This document shows, piece by piece, positions 44,086 to 52,973 of a DNA stretch of 64,000 nucleotides. The first letter of the stretch is position 1. Every line of letters starts with the position of its first letter. A program made the translations under genes and the position numbers. Source of the stretch: Rhizobium oryzihabitans (GTDB taxonomy: Bacteria; Pseudomonadota; Alphaproteobacteria; Rhizobiales; Rhizobiaceae); the NCBI RefSeq assembly GCF_010669145.1, contig NZ_CP048632.1:2624501-2688500 (forward strand), in the 5' to 3' direction. The notes beneath the pieces are model-generated. The model saw nothing but the letters and a program-made list of their open reading frames with translations, was not told the DNA's origin and searched no databases.

Positions 44086-45969
44086 TCACTCCATGGTGTG
44101 GATGTCGCGATCCTTGGTTTCCGGCAGGAACAGCAGGCCGATGACCAGCGTGATGCCTGCGAAAATGATCGGATACCAGAGACCATAGTAGATATCGCCC
44201 TTCGCAGCGCTCATCGCAAAGGCGGTGGCGGGCAGAAGGCCGCCGAACCAGCCGTTGCCGATGTGATAGGGCAGCGACATGCCGGAGTAGCGGATGCGGG
44301 TCGGGAACAGTTCGACCAGCAGGGCGGCGATCGGGCCGTAGACCATCGTCACATAGATCACGAGGACAGTCAGAACCGCAATGATGACGACCCAGTTCAC
44401 GGCGGCCGGATCGGCAACCATGGCGAAGGTGCCGCCGCCGGCAATGCTGTATACGGCCATTTCGGCTGCTCCGGCGGTTTCCGCCGGTGTCAGCAGCTTG
44501 TCCGCCACCAGCTTGTCGGTTGCCACCATTTTCTTGTCGGTGGCGCGAACCGCGTCGGCATTGAGGCCGAGTTCCGGGTTTGCGGCAATGAAGGCGTCCA
44601 GTTTCGCATCCGGCACCTGCACCGCGCCGCGCACCAGCGGATAGCCGCTGTCGTGCAGTGCGATGTTGACCTGCTTCTGGAATGCCTTGTCCTTGGCGGC
44701 GGCATCGGCACCGGCTGCGATAGCATCGTAGCTGGCAATGGTGGCATCGCCGATCTTGACGCTCGCCGGCTGGCCTGCCGTTCCCGCGACGACGTCATAG
44801 GGAACGGAGTTGCGTGTCAGGAACGAGGTGGCGATGTCGCAGGATGTGGTGAATTTCGCCGTGCCTGTCGGGTTGAACTGGAACTTGCAGTCGCCGGGGG
44901 CAGCGGTCACGGTGGCGCGAACGGTGGATTGCGCTTCCGCAAGTGCCGGGTTACCCGCCCAGGTGAGCGCCTTGAACAGCGGGAAATAGGTCAGCATGGC
45001 GAGAACGAGGCCGGCCATGATGATCGGCTTGCGGCCGATCTTGTCGGAAAGCCAGCCGAAGATCACGAAGAAGCTGGTGCCGAGGATGAGCGCTGCCGCG
45101 ACCATGATATTGGCGGACTGGCCGTCCACTTTCAGAATGCTCTGCAGGAAGAACAGCGCGTAGAACTGGCCTGTGTACCAGACGACGGCCTGACCGATGA
45201 CGGCGCCGACGAGGGCAAGCAGGGCGATCTTGGCATTTTTCCACTGGCCGAAGGCTTCGCTGAGCGGCGCCTTGGAGGTCTTGCCCTCTTCCTTCATCTT
45301 CTTGAAGGCGGGGGATTCGTTCATTTTCAGACGAATCCAGACCGATACGCCGAGCAGCAGAACCGAAACGAGGAAGGGAATGCGCCAGCCCCAGGCGGCG
45401 AAGGCTTCCTTGCCGAGTGCGAACTGCACGCCGAGAATGACCACCAGCGACAGGAACAGGCCGAGCGTCGCCGTCGTCTGGATCCACGAGGTGTAATAAC
45501 CCCTGCGGCCATTCGGGGCGTGTTCGGCCACGTAAGTTGCGGCACCGCCATATTCGCCGCCGAGCGCCAGACCCTGAAGCATGCGCAGGACGATCAGGAT
45601 GATCGGAGCTGCAATGCCGATCTGGGATGCACCGGGCAGGACGCCGACGAGGAAGGTCGAAACGCCCATGATGAGAATGGTGATCAGGAAGGTATATTTA
45701 CGGCCGACAATGTCGCCCAGACGGCCGAACACCAGCGCGCCGAAGGGGCGCACGAGGAAGCCTGCGGCAAATGCCAGAAGCGCGAAGATATTGCGTGTCG
45801 TTTCCGGATACTGGCTGAAGAAGTTCGCGCCGATATAGATCGCGAGCGAGCCGTACAGATAGAAATCGTACCATTCGAAGACTGTTCCGAGAGAAGAGGC
45901 GAAAATCACCTTCTTCTCCTCACCCGTCATGGGACGGGCGGCGCCGCTCACGGCTGCAACGTTTGCCAT
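44086..45969 (-). CDS. MFS transporter, metabolite:H+ symporter (MHS) type with large extra domain
   Basis: The ATG at 45969, seven bases after GGAGG, gives 627 residues. The N-terminal part is MHS-like: ASSLGTVFEWYDFYLYGSLAIYI, the loop 2-3 motif FGRLGDIVGRKY and GLALGGEYGGAATYVAEHAP. After the repeated motif GWLSDKIGRKP and the next helix, a hydrophilic insertion of ~185 residues (about 340-525) precedes the last helices (WVVIIAVLTVLVIYVTMVYGP). Normal MHS carriers have ~430-450 residues. By helix count the insertion is periplasmic; it has two cysteines (361 and 377). Substrate is unknown. The gene is alone, with its own terminator. Confidence 0.85.
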   Translation of the reverse strand: MANVAAVSGAARPMTGEEKKVIFASSLGTVFEWYDFYLYGSLAIYIGANFFSQYPETTRNIFALLAFAAGFLVRPFGALVFGRLGDIVGRKYTFLITILIMGVSTFLVGVLPGASQIGIAAPIILIVLRMLQGLALGGEYGGAATYVAEHAPNGRRGYYTSWIQTTATLGLFLSLVVILGVQFALGKEAFAAWGWRIPFLVSVLLLGVSVWIRLKMNESPAFKKMKEEGKTSKAPLSEAFGQWKNAKIALLALVGAVIGQAVVWYTGQFYALFFLQSILKVDGQSANIMVAAALILGTSFFVIFGWLSDKIGRKPIIMAGLVLAMLTYFPLFKALTWAGNPALAEAQSTVRATVTAAPGDCKFQFNPTGTAKFTTSCDIATSFLTRNSVPYDVVAGTAGQPASVKIGDATIASYDAIAAGADAAAKDKAFQKQVNIALHDSGYPLVRGAVQVPDAKLDAFIAANPELGLNADAVRATDKKMVATDKLVADKLLTPAETAGAAEMAVYSIAGGGTFAMVADPAAVNWVVIIAVLTVLVIYVTMVYGPIAALLVELFPTRIRYSGMSLPYHIGNGWFGGLLPATAFAMSAAKGDIYYGLWYPIIFAGITLVIGLLFLPETKDRDIHTME

Positions 45970-46476
45970 TGTCTGTCCTCCACAGATGTCAAATGAGCGC
46001 ATTGCGGAGCCCTGTCTCTCCTCCGGACTCCCCCTTGAGGGTGCAATGCGCATGACATCAGAGTGACAGAAAATTAACCCCAATAAGAGCGATGCTTTCG
46101 GATTATGACTTTAGTCTAATGTATAACGTGCAAAAATGTCGCAGGGCGGTTTTTGCATCTTCGCGCCGGGTGGCCCTGGACATGCCTTTTTTCTTGACAC
46201 AACAGAGAAACCTTCTAATAGCTTCTCGCGAAGAAGGAGCATCACCTTGCGCAGGCATGTTGCAGACATGATTGTCATGGAAGGACCGGCACAATCCGCC
46301 GGCGATGATCCGCGTCTTTCTTATTCTATCCGAATTACGGCCAAAACGACGATTAAAACCGTCTAACGTCTCTGGCCACCGCTCTCTCCCCGGTTTGGCT
46401 GGGGATCGAGGAAGCCGCAATGCGATGCGGGTTCCCACCTCACCCAAAAGAGGAGAGACAGAAAGAGAGCTTGATC
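45970..46476. other. 507-base intergenic region before asd, with a possible sigma70-type promoter
   Basis: The gap between the divergent MFS and asd genes shows no convincing gene; frames of 76 and 114 codons inside it have no ribosome-binding site or protein-like composition. A TTGACA hexamer at 46194-46199 is followed after 16 bases by TAATAG, a plausible but weak promoter for asd that would leave a leader of ~250 bases. AGGAGAGACAGAAAGAGAG precedes the asd start. No riboswitch could be recognised. Confidence 0.4.
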
Positions 46477-47511
46477 ATGGGTTTCAAAGTTGCAATTGTA
46501 GGCGCCACCGGCAATGTCGGTCGCGAAATGCTCAATATCCTGGCCGAACGTGGTTTTCCCGCAGATGAAGTCGTGCCGCTTGCCTCCTCCCGCTCGCAGG
46601 GCACGGAAGTCTCCTATGGCGACCGCACGCTGAAGGTTGCCAACCTCGAAAATTACGATTTTTCCGACACGGATATTTGCCTGATGTCGGCCGGCGGCGA
46701 GATTTCCAAGAAGTGGTCGCCGAAGATCGGCCAGCAGGGCTGCGTTGTCATCGATAACTCTTCCGCATGGCGCTATGATCAGGACGTTCCGCTGATCGTG
46801 CCGGAAGTCAATGCCGATGCCGTCGAGGGCTTTACCCGCAAGAACATCATCGCCAACCCGAATTGCTCCACGGCCCAGCTCGTCGTCGCGCTGAAGCCGC
46901 TGCATGACTTCGCCAAGATCAAGCGCGTCGTTGTCTCCACCTATCAGTCTGTTTCCGGCGCCGGCAAGGAAGGCATGGACGAGCTGTTCCAGCAGACCCG
47001 CGCCGTCTTCGTGGCCGATCCGGTCGAAACCAAGAAGTTCACCAAGCGCATCGCCTTCAACGTCATTCCGCATATCGATGTCTTCATGGAAGACGGTTAT
47101 ACCAAGGAAGAGTGGAAGGTTCTGGCTGAAACCAAGAAGATGCTCGATCCGAAGATCAAGGTGACCTGCACGGCCGTGCGCGTTCCCGTCTTCATCGGCC
47201 ATTCGGAATCGGTCAACATCGAGTTCGAAAACGAGATCACCGCCGATCAGGCGCGCGATATCCTGCGCGAAGCGCCGGGTTGCCTCGTCATCGACAAGCA
47301 CGAGGATGGCGGCTACATCACGCCGGTTGAATCTGCCGGTGAGGACGCGACCTATATTTCGCGTATCCGCGAGGATGCAACGGTCGAAAACGGCCTCAAC
47401 ATCTGGGTCGTTTCGGACAATCTGCGCAAGGGTGCAGCACTCAACGCCATCCAGATCGCCGAACTGCTGGTCAATCGTGGTCTCATCAAGCCCCGCAAGG
47501 CGGCTGCCTGA
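46477..47511 (+). CDS. asd: Aspartate-semialdehyde dehydrogenase Asd
   Basis: The ATG at 46477 begins the Rossmann fold MGFKVAIVGATGNVGREML; the frame opens 57 bases earlier without homology. The 344-residue enzyme has catalytic Cys130 (IANPNCSTAQLVVALKPLHD), the QSVSGAGKEGMDEL loop and the late substrate-binding segment RVPVFIGHSESVNIEF. It reduces aspartyl phosphate to aspartate semialdehyde with NADPH, supplying lysine (and diaminopimelate), threonine and methionine. A terminator hairpin follows, so it appears monocistronic. Confidence 0.95.
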   Translation: MGFKVAIVGATGNVGREMLNILAERGFPADEVVPLASSRSQGTEVSYGDRTLKVANLENYDFSDTDICLMSAGGEISKKWSPKIGQQGCVVIDNSSAWRYDQDVPLIVPEVNADAVEGFTRKNIIANPNCSTAQLVVALKPLHDFAKIKRVVVSTYQSVSGAGKEGMDELFQQTRAVFVADPVETKKFTKRIAFNVIPHIDVFMEDGYTKEEWKVLAETKKMLDPKIKVTCTAVRVPVFIGHSESVNIEFENEITADQARDILREAPGCLVIDKHEDGGYITPVESAGEDATYISRIREDATVENGLNIWVVSDNLRKGAALNAIQIAELLVNRGLIKPRKAAA

Positions 47512-47538
47512 TACCATTTTTTAAGGTTCGTTAAGTAT

Positions 47539-47574
47539 AACCCGTCTGTTCTGTGTGGGGCAGGCGGGTTTTCT
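47539..47574 (+). terminator. Intrinsic terminator after asd
   Basis: AACCCGTCTG pairs with CAGGCGGGTT (one mismatch) around a 12-base loop and is followed by TTCT, the whole lying 28 bases after the asd stop. Confidence 0.7.
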
Positions 47575-47727
47575 GATTGGTGACGATCACGGCCAGTTTA
47601 TTTGCAGGCCTTGCTGCCGAAAGGCAATTTAGGCCGCCAAAAGTCAATTTTGGCACCTGAATTCATACAGCGGTGACGTTTTTGTTCTCGGGATGAATTC
47701 CCCAAAGGATATCGAAGGCAGATTTTG

Positions 47728-48542
47728 ATGCGGGCAATGAAGGCAATCCTGGCTGGTGTGGCCATGGTCTCGGTTTTGGCAGCGACGCCGGTTCTGGCTG
47801 CGCAATGCGGCAATACTTCGGCAGGGTTTGAGGCCTGGGTCGGCGCCTTCAAGCAGGAAGCGGCGGGCCGTGGCGTCAGCGCTTCGGTGCTTGATCGCGC
47901 TTTCGCCGGCGTTTCCTACAACCGGGCCACTATCAGCGCCGATCGCGGCCAGCACAGCTTCAAGCTGTCCTTCGAACAGTTCATGCAGAAGCGCGGCGGT
48001 CAGACGATCATTTCGCGCGGCAAGACCATGAAGAAAAACAACGCCTCTCTCTTCGCCTCGATCGAAAGAGCCTACGGCGTGCCGGCCGGTCCGCTGCTCG
48101 CCATCTGGGGCATGGAAACCGGTTTCGGCGGCTTCATGGGCAACCAGCACACGCTTTCCGCCGTCGCGACGCTTTCCTTCGACTGCCGCCGTTCGGATTA
48201 TTTCACCGAGCAGCTTTATGCAGCCCTCAAGCTCGTTGGCAGCGGCTCGCTGAACGTCAACGCCAAGGGTGCAGCCCATGGTGAAATCGGCCAGACACAG
48301 TTCCTGCCGTTGAACGTCGTGCGCTACGGCGTGGATTTCGACCGCGACGGACGGATCGATCTCGTCGGCTCGCGTGCCGATGCCCTGGCCTCCACGGCCA
48401 ACTTCCTTGTCGGCCACGGCTGGCAGCGCGGTGCCGGGTACCAGCAGGGCAGGCAAATTATGCGGCCATCCAGGGCTGGAACGCTGCAAGCGTCTATCAG
48501 CAGGCCATCGCCTTCATCGGCAAGGCTATCGACGGCCAATAA
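47728..48542 (+). pseudogene. Lytic murein transglycosylase (MltB family), 3' frameshift
   Basis: The ATG at 47728 begins a signal peptide (MKAILAGVAMVSVLAATPVLA). The catalytic domain is intact: SIERAYGVPAGPLLAIWGMETGFGGFMGNQ with catalytic Glu130, LSFDCRRSDYF and AAHGEIGQTQFLPLNVV. After GAGYQQG the reading frame becomes atypical and runs on to 48651 into a palindromic repeat. Shifting frame at about 48450 gives QANYAAIQGWNAASVYQQAIAFIGKAIDGQ and a stop at 48542, the normal end of this family. One missing C (GGCAGG for GGCCAGG) explains it. The enzyme cleaves peptidoglycan glycan strands in the periplasm; only the last ~30 residues are affected. Confidence 0.83.
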
Positions 48543-48573
48543 GGCTGCTTTCCACGGAGTGGAAGCTCTCTTC

Positions 48574-48684
48574 CGTCATGCCGGACTTGGTCCGGCATCC
48601 AGCCACGGCGCGTCTGCGCCGTGCAAGAGTCTTACGCGATCAAGGACTTGATCGCGCTGGACCCCGGATCAAGTCCGGGGTGAC
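48574..48684. repeat. Palindromic extragenic repeat, family 1, copy 3 (inverted)
   Basis: This copy is the reverse complement of the element at 36.0 and 40.7 kb, with the same four palindromes in reverse order; one unit reads GGACTTGGTCCGG in place of GGACTTGATCCGG. It fills the gap between the convergent transglycosylase and carbonic anhydrase genes. Confidence 0.85.
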
Positions 48685-48721
48685 GAAGTTGAATGTTATT
48701 GGCGGCGACTACGCGTCTAAA

Positions 48722-49363
48722 TCACAGATCCGGACGACGAAAATCACCTGTCTTGCCGTCCATCACCCACAATTCGCCGGTCGAAATATCGAACCAAGCG
48801 CCATGCAGCTTGACCTTGCCGGCGGTTTCCTGTGCCTTGACGAAGGGGAAGCCGCGCAGATTGGCGATGGAGTTGCGGATGGAAACGCGTTCCAGCGCCG
48901 TCTGGCGCTCGGATGCGGTCATGACATCGTTGCTCTGGATCTGCTCGGCCGCTGATTTGACCATGTTCATCCATTTGCCGATGAAGTCGCCCGGCGACAG
49001 CGGCTCAAGATTGGGGTCGAGCGCTGCCTGAATGCCGCCGCAGCGGCCGTGGCCCATGACAACGATATCCTTCACCTTCAGAACCTGAACGGCATATTCG
49101 ATGGCCGCCGAGGTGGCGTGGTATTGCCCGTCCGGCTCGAAGGGCGGCACCATGTTGGCGACGTTGCGGACGACGAAAAGCTCTCCCGGTCCGCAGTCGA
49201 AAATGGTTTCCGGCGCCGAACGGGAGTCACAACAGGCAATGAACAGGGTCTGCGGTTTCTGTCCGGTCTCGGCCAGAACGCGATATCTTTCGCGCTCGTC
49301 GGCATAGCGGCCGCTCATGAAGTTCTTGTAGCCGTTGAGAAGGTTTTCCGGAAAATCTTTCAT
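48722..49363 (-). CDS. Beta-carbonic anhydrase
   Basis: This 213-residue enzyme has the beta-class zinc site: Cys45-x-Asp-Arg within FIACCDSRSAPE, then His105 and Cys108 in VVMGHGRCGG, with VRNVAN and the ATSAAIEYAVQVL dimer helix between them. It interconverts CO2 and bicarbonate in the cytosol. No signal peptide is present. The ribosome-binding site is weak (CGATAG), but the ATG at 49363 is the family start. The adjacent cysteine pair CC before Asp is slightly unusual. Confidence 0.92.
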   Translation of the reverse strand: MKDFPENLLNGYKNFMSGRYADERERYRVLAETGQKPQTLFIACCDSRSAPETIFDCGPGELFVVRNVANMVPPFEPDGQYHATSAAIEYAVQVLKVKDIVVMGHGRCGGIQAALDPNLEPLSPGDFIGKWMNMVKSAAEQIQSNDVMTASERQTALERVSIRNSIANLRGFPFVKAQETAGKVKLHGAWFDISTGELWVMDGKTGDFRRPDL

Positions 49364-49437
49364 CTATCGCAGTACCGTTGTGCTTGGACCAAGATCACGG
49401 GGCGAACCTGGTGCGTTGAAGACCAATTCCTGAAGCG

Positions 49438-50313
49438 CTATTTGCGCTTGCTGCGTGAAGGATGCAAGAGATGACGCATCTGCACCATGGCCATGGGTGT
49501 GGAAAGACTTGAAGAATCGGTCTCAAGCGTCAGTTCGTTCATCTCGCGTTTTTTCGTGCGGGCCAGAATTTCGAACACGCTGGCGGTGGCCAGCTGCAGC
49601 GCCTTTTCATCATCCAGGCCTTCGAGCAGGCGGGCGAGGAACAGCGCGGACATGAGGTCGCCAAGCCCGTTCGGCGCATTCTCGATGGCGCGGTGTTCGG
49701 CAAGCAGGGCGTGCCTGCCGCTGAGATAAAGATTGCCGGTGCCGCCCGCCATCATCGGCACGGCCGAGGTGACCAGCATTTTCGGCGGCCCGAGTGAGAG
49801 CGCCGCATCCATGATGGCATTGTTGCTTTCAAGCTCGGCGCCGCTCATCCAAGCCAGTTCGTAGCGGTTTGGTGTCGCGACGGTCGCAAGCGGGATGAGG
49901 TGATCGCGGATCGCTTCGGCGGTCTCAAGCGGAATGTAAAGGCCGCCCAGATCGCCCATAACCGGGTCGCAGGCATAAATCAGCGCCGGGTTCTTTTCCT
50001 TCAGATTGCGGATCAGCCTTGCGACGGCGCGCACCTGTGCGGCGCTTCCGAAATAACCGGTCAGAACGGCCTTGACCTCGCCAATCCATTTGGCGTTTTC
50101 AAGATCGGTCATGGCCTTGTCAAAGTCGTCGTCCTGAAAGCGCATCCGTGTAGAGGGGCCGTGGCCGGGGTGCCAGGGCATGACGATGGTGGGCACCGCC
50201 CAGACCGGATACCCCAGGGTCTCCAGCGCAAAGACCGCTGCGCGATTGCCGACGGAACCACGCATGACGTGGCTGGAAATGACGATGACGGCGCCTTGGG
50301 TATTTTCCTGCAT
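49438..50313 (-). CDS. pdxY: Pyridoxal kinase PdxY
   Basis: The ATG at 50313 has AAGAAGG five bases upstream and gives 291 residues (E. coli PdxY has 287); an ATG at 50337 would add eight residues without such a site. Family features are VIVISSHVMRGSVGNRAAVFALETLGYPVWAVPTI, LTGYFGSAAQV, YACDPVMGDLGGLYI, PNRYELAWMSG and the anion-hole/catalytic motif NGLGDLMSALFLARLL with its Asp. It phosphorylates pyridoxal (and possibly pyridoxine) in the PLP salvage pathway. The downstream gap to the carbonic anhydrase gene shows no terminator. Confidence 0.9.
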   Translation of the reverse strand: MQENTQGAVIVISSHVMRGSVGNRAAVFALETLGYPVWAVPTIVMPWHPGHGPSTRMRFQDDDFDKAMTDLENAKWIGEVKAVLTGYFGSAAQVRAVARLIRNLKEKNPALIYACDPVMGDLGGLYIPLETAEAIRDHLIPLATVATPNRYELAWMSGAELESNNAIMDAALSLGPPKMLVTSAVPMMAGGTGNLYLSGRHALLAEHRAIENAPNGLGDLMSALFLARLLEGLDDEKALQLATASVFEILARTKKREMNELTLETDSSSLSTPMAMVQMRHLLHPSRSKRK

Positions 50314-50596
50314 CACGGCCTTCTTGCTTTCAAACATCGCAGAAAGCCCGCAAGAACCCCTGCCTAAAGATCAAGATGCGCTCTCATGACATATCGCAAG
50401 GCCGGTTTCCACCGTTAATCCCGCAAGGGTCTGTCCCGCAAAAGGATGGGCGGCACGCTTTTCGTCCGCTCAACCGTCGCGGCTACAGCGCCGGGTTGTC
50501 ATTGCGGGATCGCTGGCTGTCCTGCCTTTTTGTTTAGGCATCGGGTTTTCCGAAAACCGCGATACACTTTTCGGCCCGATGCCCTATAGTTGCATT

Positions 50597-52057
50597 ATGC
50601 TCGATCTCGTCATCGCCTATTGGCCGCATATCCTTGCCGTTCTCTCCATTTTGATGGGAACCGTGGCGGCCGTGCACGCAACCATGACGAAGGAGGAGGT
50701 CCGCTCGGCGCTTGGCTGGGTGGGCGTCATCGTGCTGTCGCCGATTGTCGGTGCCGTCATCTATGCCATTGCCGGCATTAACCGCATTCGCCGGTCTAAC
50801 ATCACGCAGCAGCGATCCTTCATGCTGGACGAGATCATGGATCGCGTGGCGCGTCTCGACGCGAGCGGCGAACTCATCGCCGCTCGGTTCGGACGCCGTT
50901 TCGAGGCGATGAAGACGCTGGGTGACCGGGTGACGCGCCATGCGCTGACAACGGGAAACACAATCGAGCCGCTTGTGACCGGTGATGCCGCTTATGCCGC
51001 CATGCTGGAAGCGATCGGGGAGGCGAAGCGGTCGATCATTCTCGAAACATATATTTTCGACAATGACAGGATCGGCGCGCGCTTTGTGACGGCGCTGGAA
51101 AGGGCGAAGTTTCGCGGCGTTGAAGTCAGGGTGCTCATCGATGCCGTGGGTGCGCGTTATTCCGTACCGAGCATTCTGCCGACGCTCAGGGAAAAGGGCA
51201 TCGTCGCCGATGTCTTCAACGGCAATGTCATCATGGGGCTGCGCCTGCCCTATGCGAATTTGCGCACCCACCGCAAGATACTGGTGGTGGACGGGCGCAT
51301 CGCCTTTAGCGGCGGCATGAATATCCGCGAAGGTTTCACCTTCGAATTCGGTGGCGAAAAACAGTCGCATGACACCCATTTCAAGATCAGCGGCCCGGTT
51401 GTGTCTGATTTTTTCTCCATCGCGGCGGAGGACTGGCGGTTCACGACGGGGGAGCGTCTGGATCAGCCGGTCTGGGACATCGCCATTCCTGATGGCGTAC
51501 CGGGATCGCAGATCGTTGCGCGGGTCTCCTCTTCCGGACCGGACAGGAGCATCGAGACCAGTCACAAGATGCTGATGGGTGCGTTTTCCGTCGCCCGCTC
51601 CTCCATTCTCATCATGTCGCCCTATTTTCTCCCCGATCGGGAGCTTATTTCGGCACTCATTACCGCAGCGAGGCGGGGGGTCGTGGTGGATATCATCGTG
51701 CCGCAGAGCAACAATCTGGTGCTTGTGGACAGGGCGATGACGGCGCAGTTCGACCAGATGCTGAAGAATTACTGCCGTATCTGGCGGGCAACGGGGGCTT
51801 TCAATCATTCCAAGCTTCTGGTGATCGATGAGCGCTGGACCTATATCGGCTCTTCCAACCTCGATCCGCGTTCCCTGCGGCTGAACTTCGAAATCGATCT
51901 CGAAGTCATGGATGAGGAATTTGCCGCGACGATCGGAAATCGCATCCGGGATGCGCGGGCGAGCGCTTTACCGGTCCGGCTGAGCGAACTGAATGCGCGG
52001 CCATTCGTTGTCCGTCTGGGGGAGCGTGTCCTGTGGCTCGCTTCGCCTTATCTTTAG
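50597..52057 (+). CDS. cls: Cardiolipin synthase (phospholipase D superfamily)
   Basis: This ~486-residue membrane enzyme has two N-terminal helices (LVIAYWPHILAVLSILMG and VIVLSPIVGAVIYAIAGI) and two HKD motifs, THRKILVVDGRIAFSGGMN and NHSKLLVIDERWTYIGSSNLD. It joins two phosphatidylglycerol molecules, or phosphatidylglycerol with another phospholipid, to make cardiolipin. Two in-frame ATGs lie 18 bases apart (50579 and 50597), neither with a clear ribosome-binding site; I prefer the second, next to the membrane helix. A long hairpin begins at its stop codon and the nuclease-fold gene follows. Confidence 0.9.
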   Translation: MLDLVIAYWPHILAVLSILMGTVAAVHATMTKEEVRSALGWVGVIVLSPIVGAVIYAIAGINRIRRSNITQQRSFMLDEIMDRVARLDASGELIAARFGRRFEAMKTLGDRVTRHALTTGNTIEPLVTGDAAYAAMLEAIGEAKRSIILETYIFDNDRIGARFVTALERAKFRGVEVRVLIDAVGARYSVPSILPTLREKGIVADVFNGNVIMGLRLPYANLRTHRKILVVDGRIAFSGGMNIREGFTFEFGGEKQSHDTHFKISGPVVSDFFSIAAEDWRFTTGERLDQPVWDIAIPDGVPGSQIVARVSSSGPDRSIETSHKMLMGAFSVARSSILIMSPYFLPDRELISALITAARRGVVVDIIVPQSNNLVLVDRAMTAQFDQMLKNYCRIWRATGAFNHSKLLVIDERWTYIGSSNLDPRSLRLNFEIDLEVMDEEFAATIGNRIRDARASALPVRLSELNARPFVVRLGERVLWLASPYL

Positions 52058-52096
52058 AGCGCCATGCGTCCGAAAGGACGCATATAGGACGCTCTA
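52055..52096 (+). repeat. Long hairpin starting at the cls stop codon
   Basis: An outer stem TAGAGCG (52055-52061) / CGCTCTA (52090-52096) encloses a perfect inner stem ATGCGTCC / GGACGCAT with a GAAA tetraloop. The cls stop TAG is the first base triplet of the outer arm. It may be a terminator, though no T-run follows, or a member of another intergenic palindrome family. Confidence 0.6.
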
Positions 52097-52127
52097 AGCC
52101 CTTTTATCTGCGCGGAGACATTGCAGC

Positions 52128-52973
52128 GTGAAGAAAAACGGTTTGCTCCATAGTGAAAAAACGGCCCTGGCGAAGACCAGCAGCCTCCCGGCCTTCGTCA
52201 TGCAGTCATTGCGCGACCGCCGTCAACGGCAGAATGCGGAGCAGGCGAAGACAGACCATTCCTTTCCCGTCATCGCTTCCTACAATGTGCATAAATGCGT
52301 GGGCCGCGACCGCAAGTTCGATCCGGATCGCACCAGCCGCGTCATTCAGGAGATCGGTGCTGACATCATCGCGCTGCAGGAGGCGGATAGCCGCTTCGGC
52401 GAGCGCACGGGCCTGCTTGATCTCGCCCGACTGGAGCGGGAAAGCGGGCTCATTCCCGTGCCGGTGCAGGCCGGGGTAAAGGCACATGGATGGCACGGCA
52501 ATGTCGTGCTGTTCAAGGAAGGCGCGGTGAGGGACGTTCATACGCTGAAATTGCCGGGGCTTGAGCCGCGCGGTGCGCTTGTCGTGGAACTGGACCTGAA
52601 AAGCGGCGGCACGCTGCGCATCATCGCCGCGCATTTCGGTCTTCTGAGACATTCCCGCGCCCAGCAGGCCAAGGCGCTTATCGGTCTTCTGGACGCGCGC
52701 GATGAATGTGCGACCATTCTGATGGGAGACCTGAATGAATGGCGTCTCGGCAACGGTTCGTCGCTCAATACGTTCAGGGACGCTTTCGGCGTCCTGCCAC
52801 CCGCCGTGCCGAGCTTTCCGTCCAATCTGCCGGTGCTGGCGCTCGACAGGATCATCGCCAATCGCGAGGGGCTGATCGAGCAGGTGGAGGCGCATGACAG
52901 CGCGCTGGCGCGCATCGCCTCGGACCACCTGCCGCTGAAGGCCGCAATCCGGACTGACCTGCTTCCGGCCTAG
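52128..52973 (+). CDS. Endonuclease/exonuclease/phosphatase-fold protein
   Basis: This 281-residue protein starts at a GTG 10 bases after GGAG. It has the EEP superfamily core: ASYNVHKCVGRD with Asn, LQEAD with the metal-binding Glu, MGDLNEW with Asp/Asn, and SDHLPL with the catalytic Asp-His pair. The first ~45 residues are a poorly conserved basic extension; a later ATG at 52200 is possible. Such proteins beside cardiolipin synthase genes are common in rhizobia and may act on phosphodiesters or lipids, but the substrate is unknown. An IS element is inserted so that its target duplication CTAG re-forms the TAG stop, leaving the protein intact. Confidence 0.82.
   Translation: MKKNGLLHSEKTALAKTSSLPAFVMQSLRDRRQRQNAEQAKTDHSFPVIASYNVHKCVGRDRKFDPDRTSRVIQEIGADIIALQEADSRFGERTGLLDLARLERESGLIPVPVQAGVKAHGWHGNVVLFKEGAVRDVHTLKLPGLEPRGALVVELDLKSGGTLRIIAAHFGLLRHSRAQQAKALIGLLDARDECATILMGDLNEWRLGNGSSLNTFRDAFGVLPPAVPSFPSNLPVLALDRIIANREGLIEQVEAHDSALARIASDHLPLKAAIRTDLLPA

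Noticed and set aside
44098..45996. Plus-strand open frame of 632 codons opposite the MFS gene
   Set aside because: Antisense shadow of the MHS-type permease, ending in its promoter region; no domain pattern.
46103..46447. 114-codon minus-strand frame in the asd upstream gap
   Set aside because: No ribosome-binding site, arginine/cysteine-rich random composition, and it overlaps the likely asd promoter and leader.
45970..46476. Lysine riboswitch upstream of asd
   Set aside because: I could not find the paired helices or conserved core expected; the long leader alone is not evidence.
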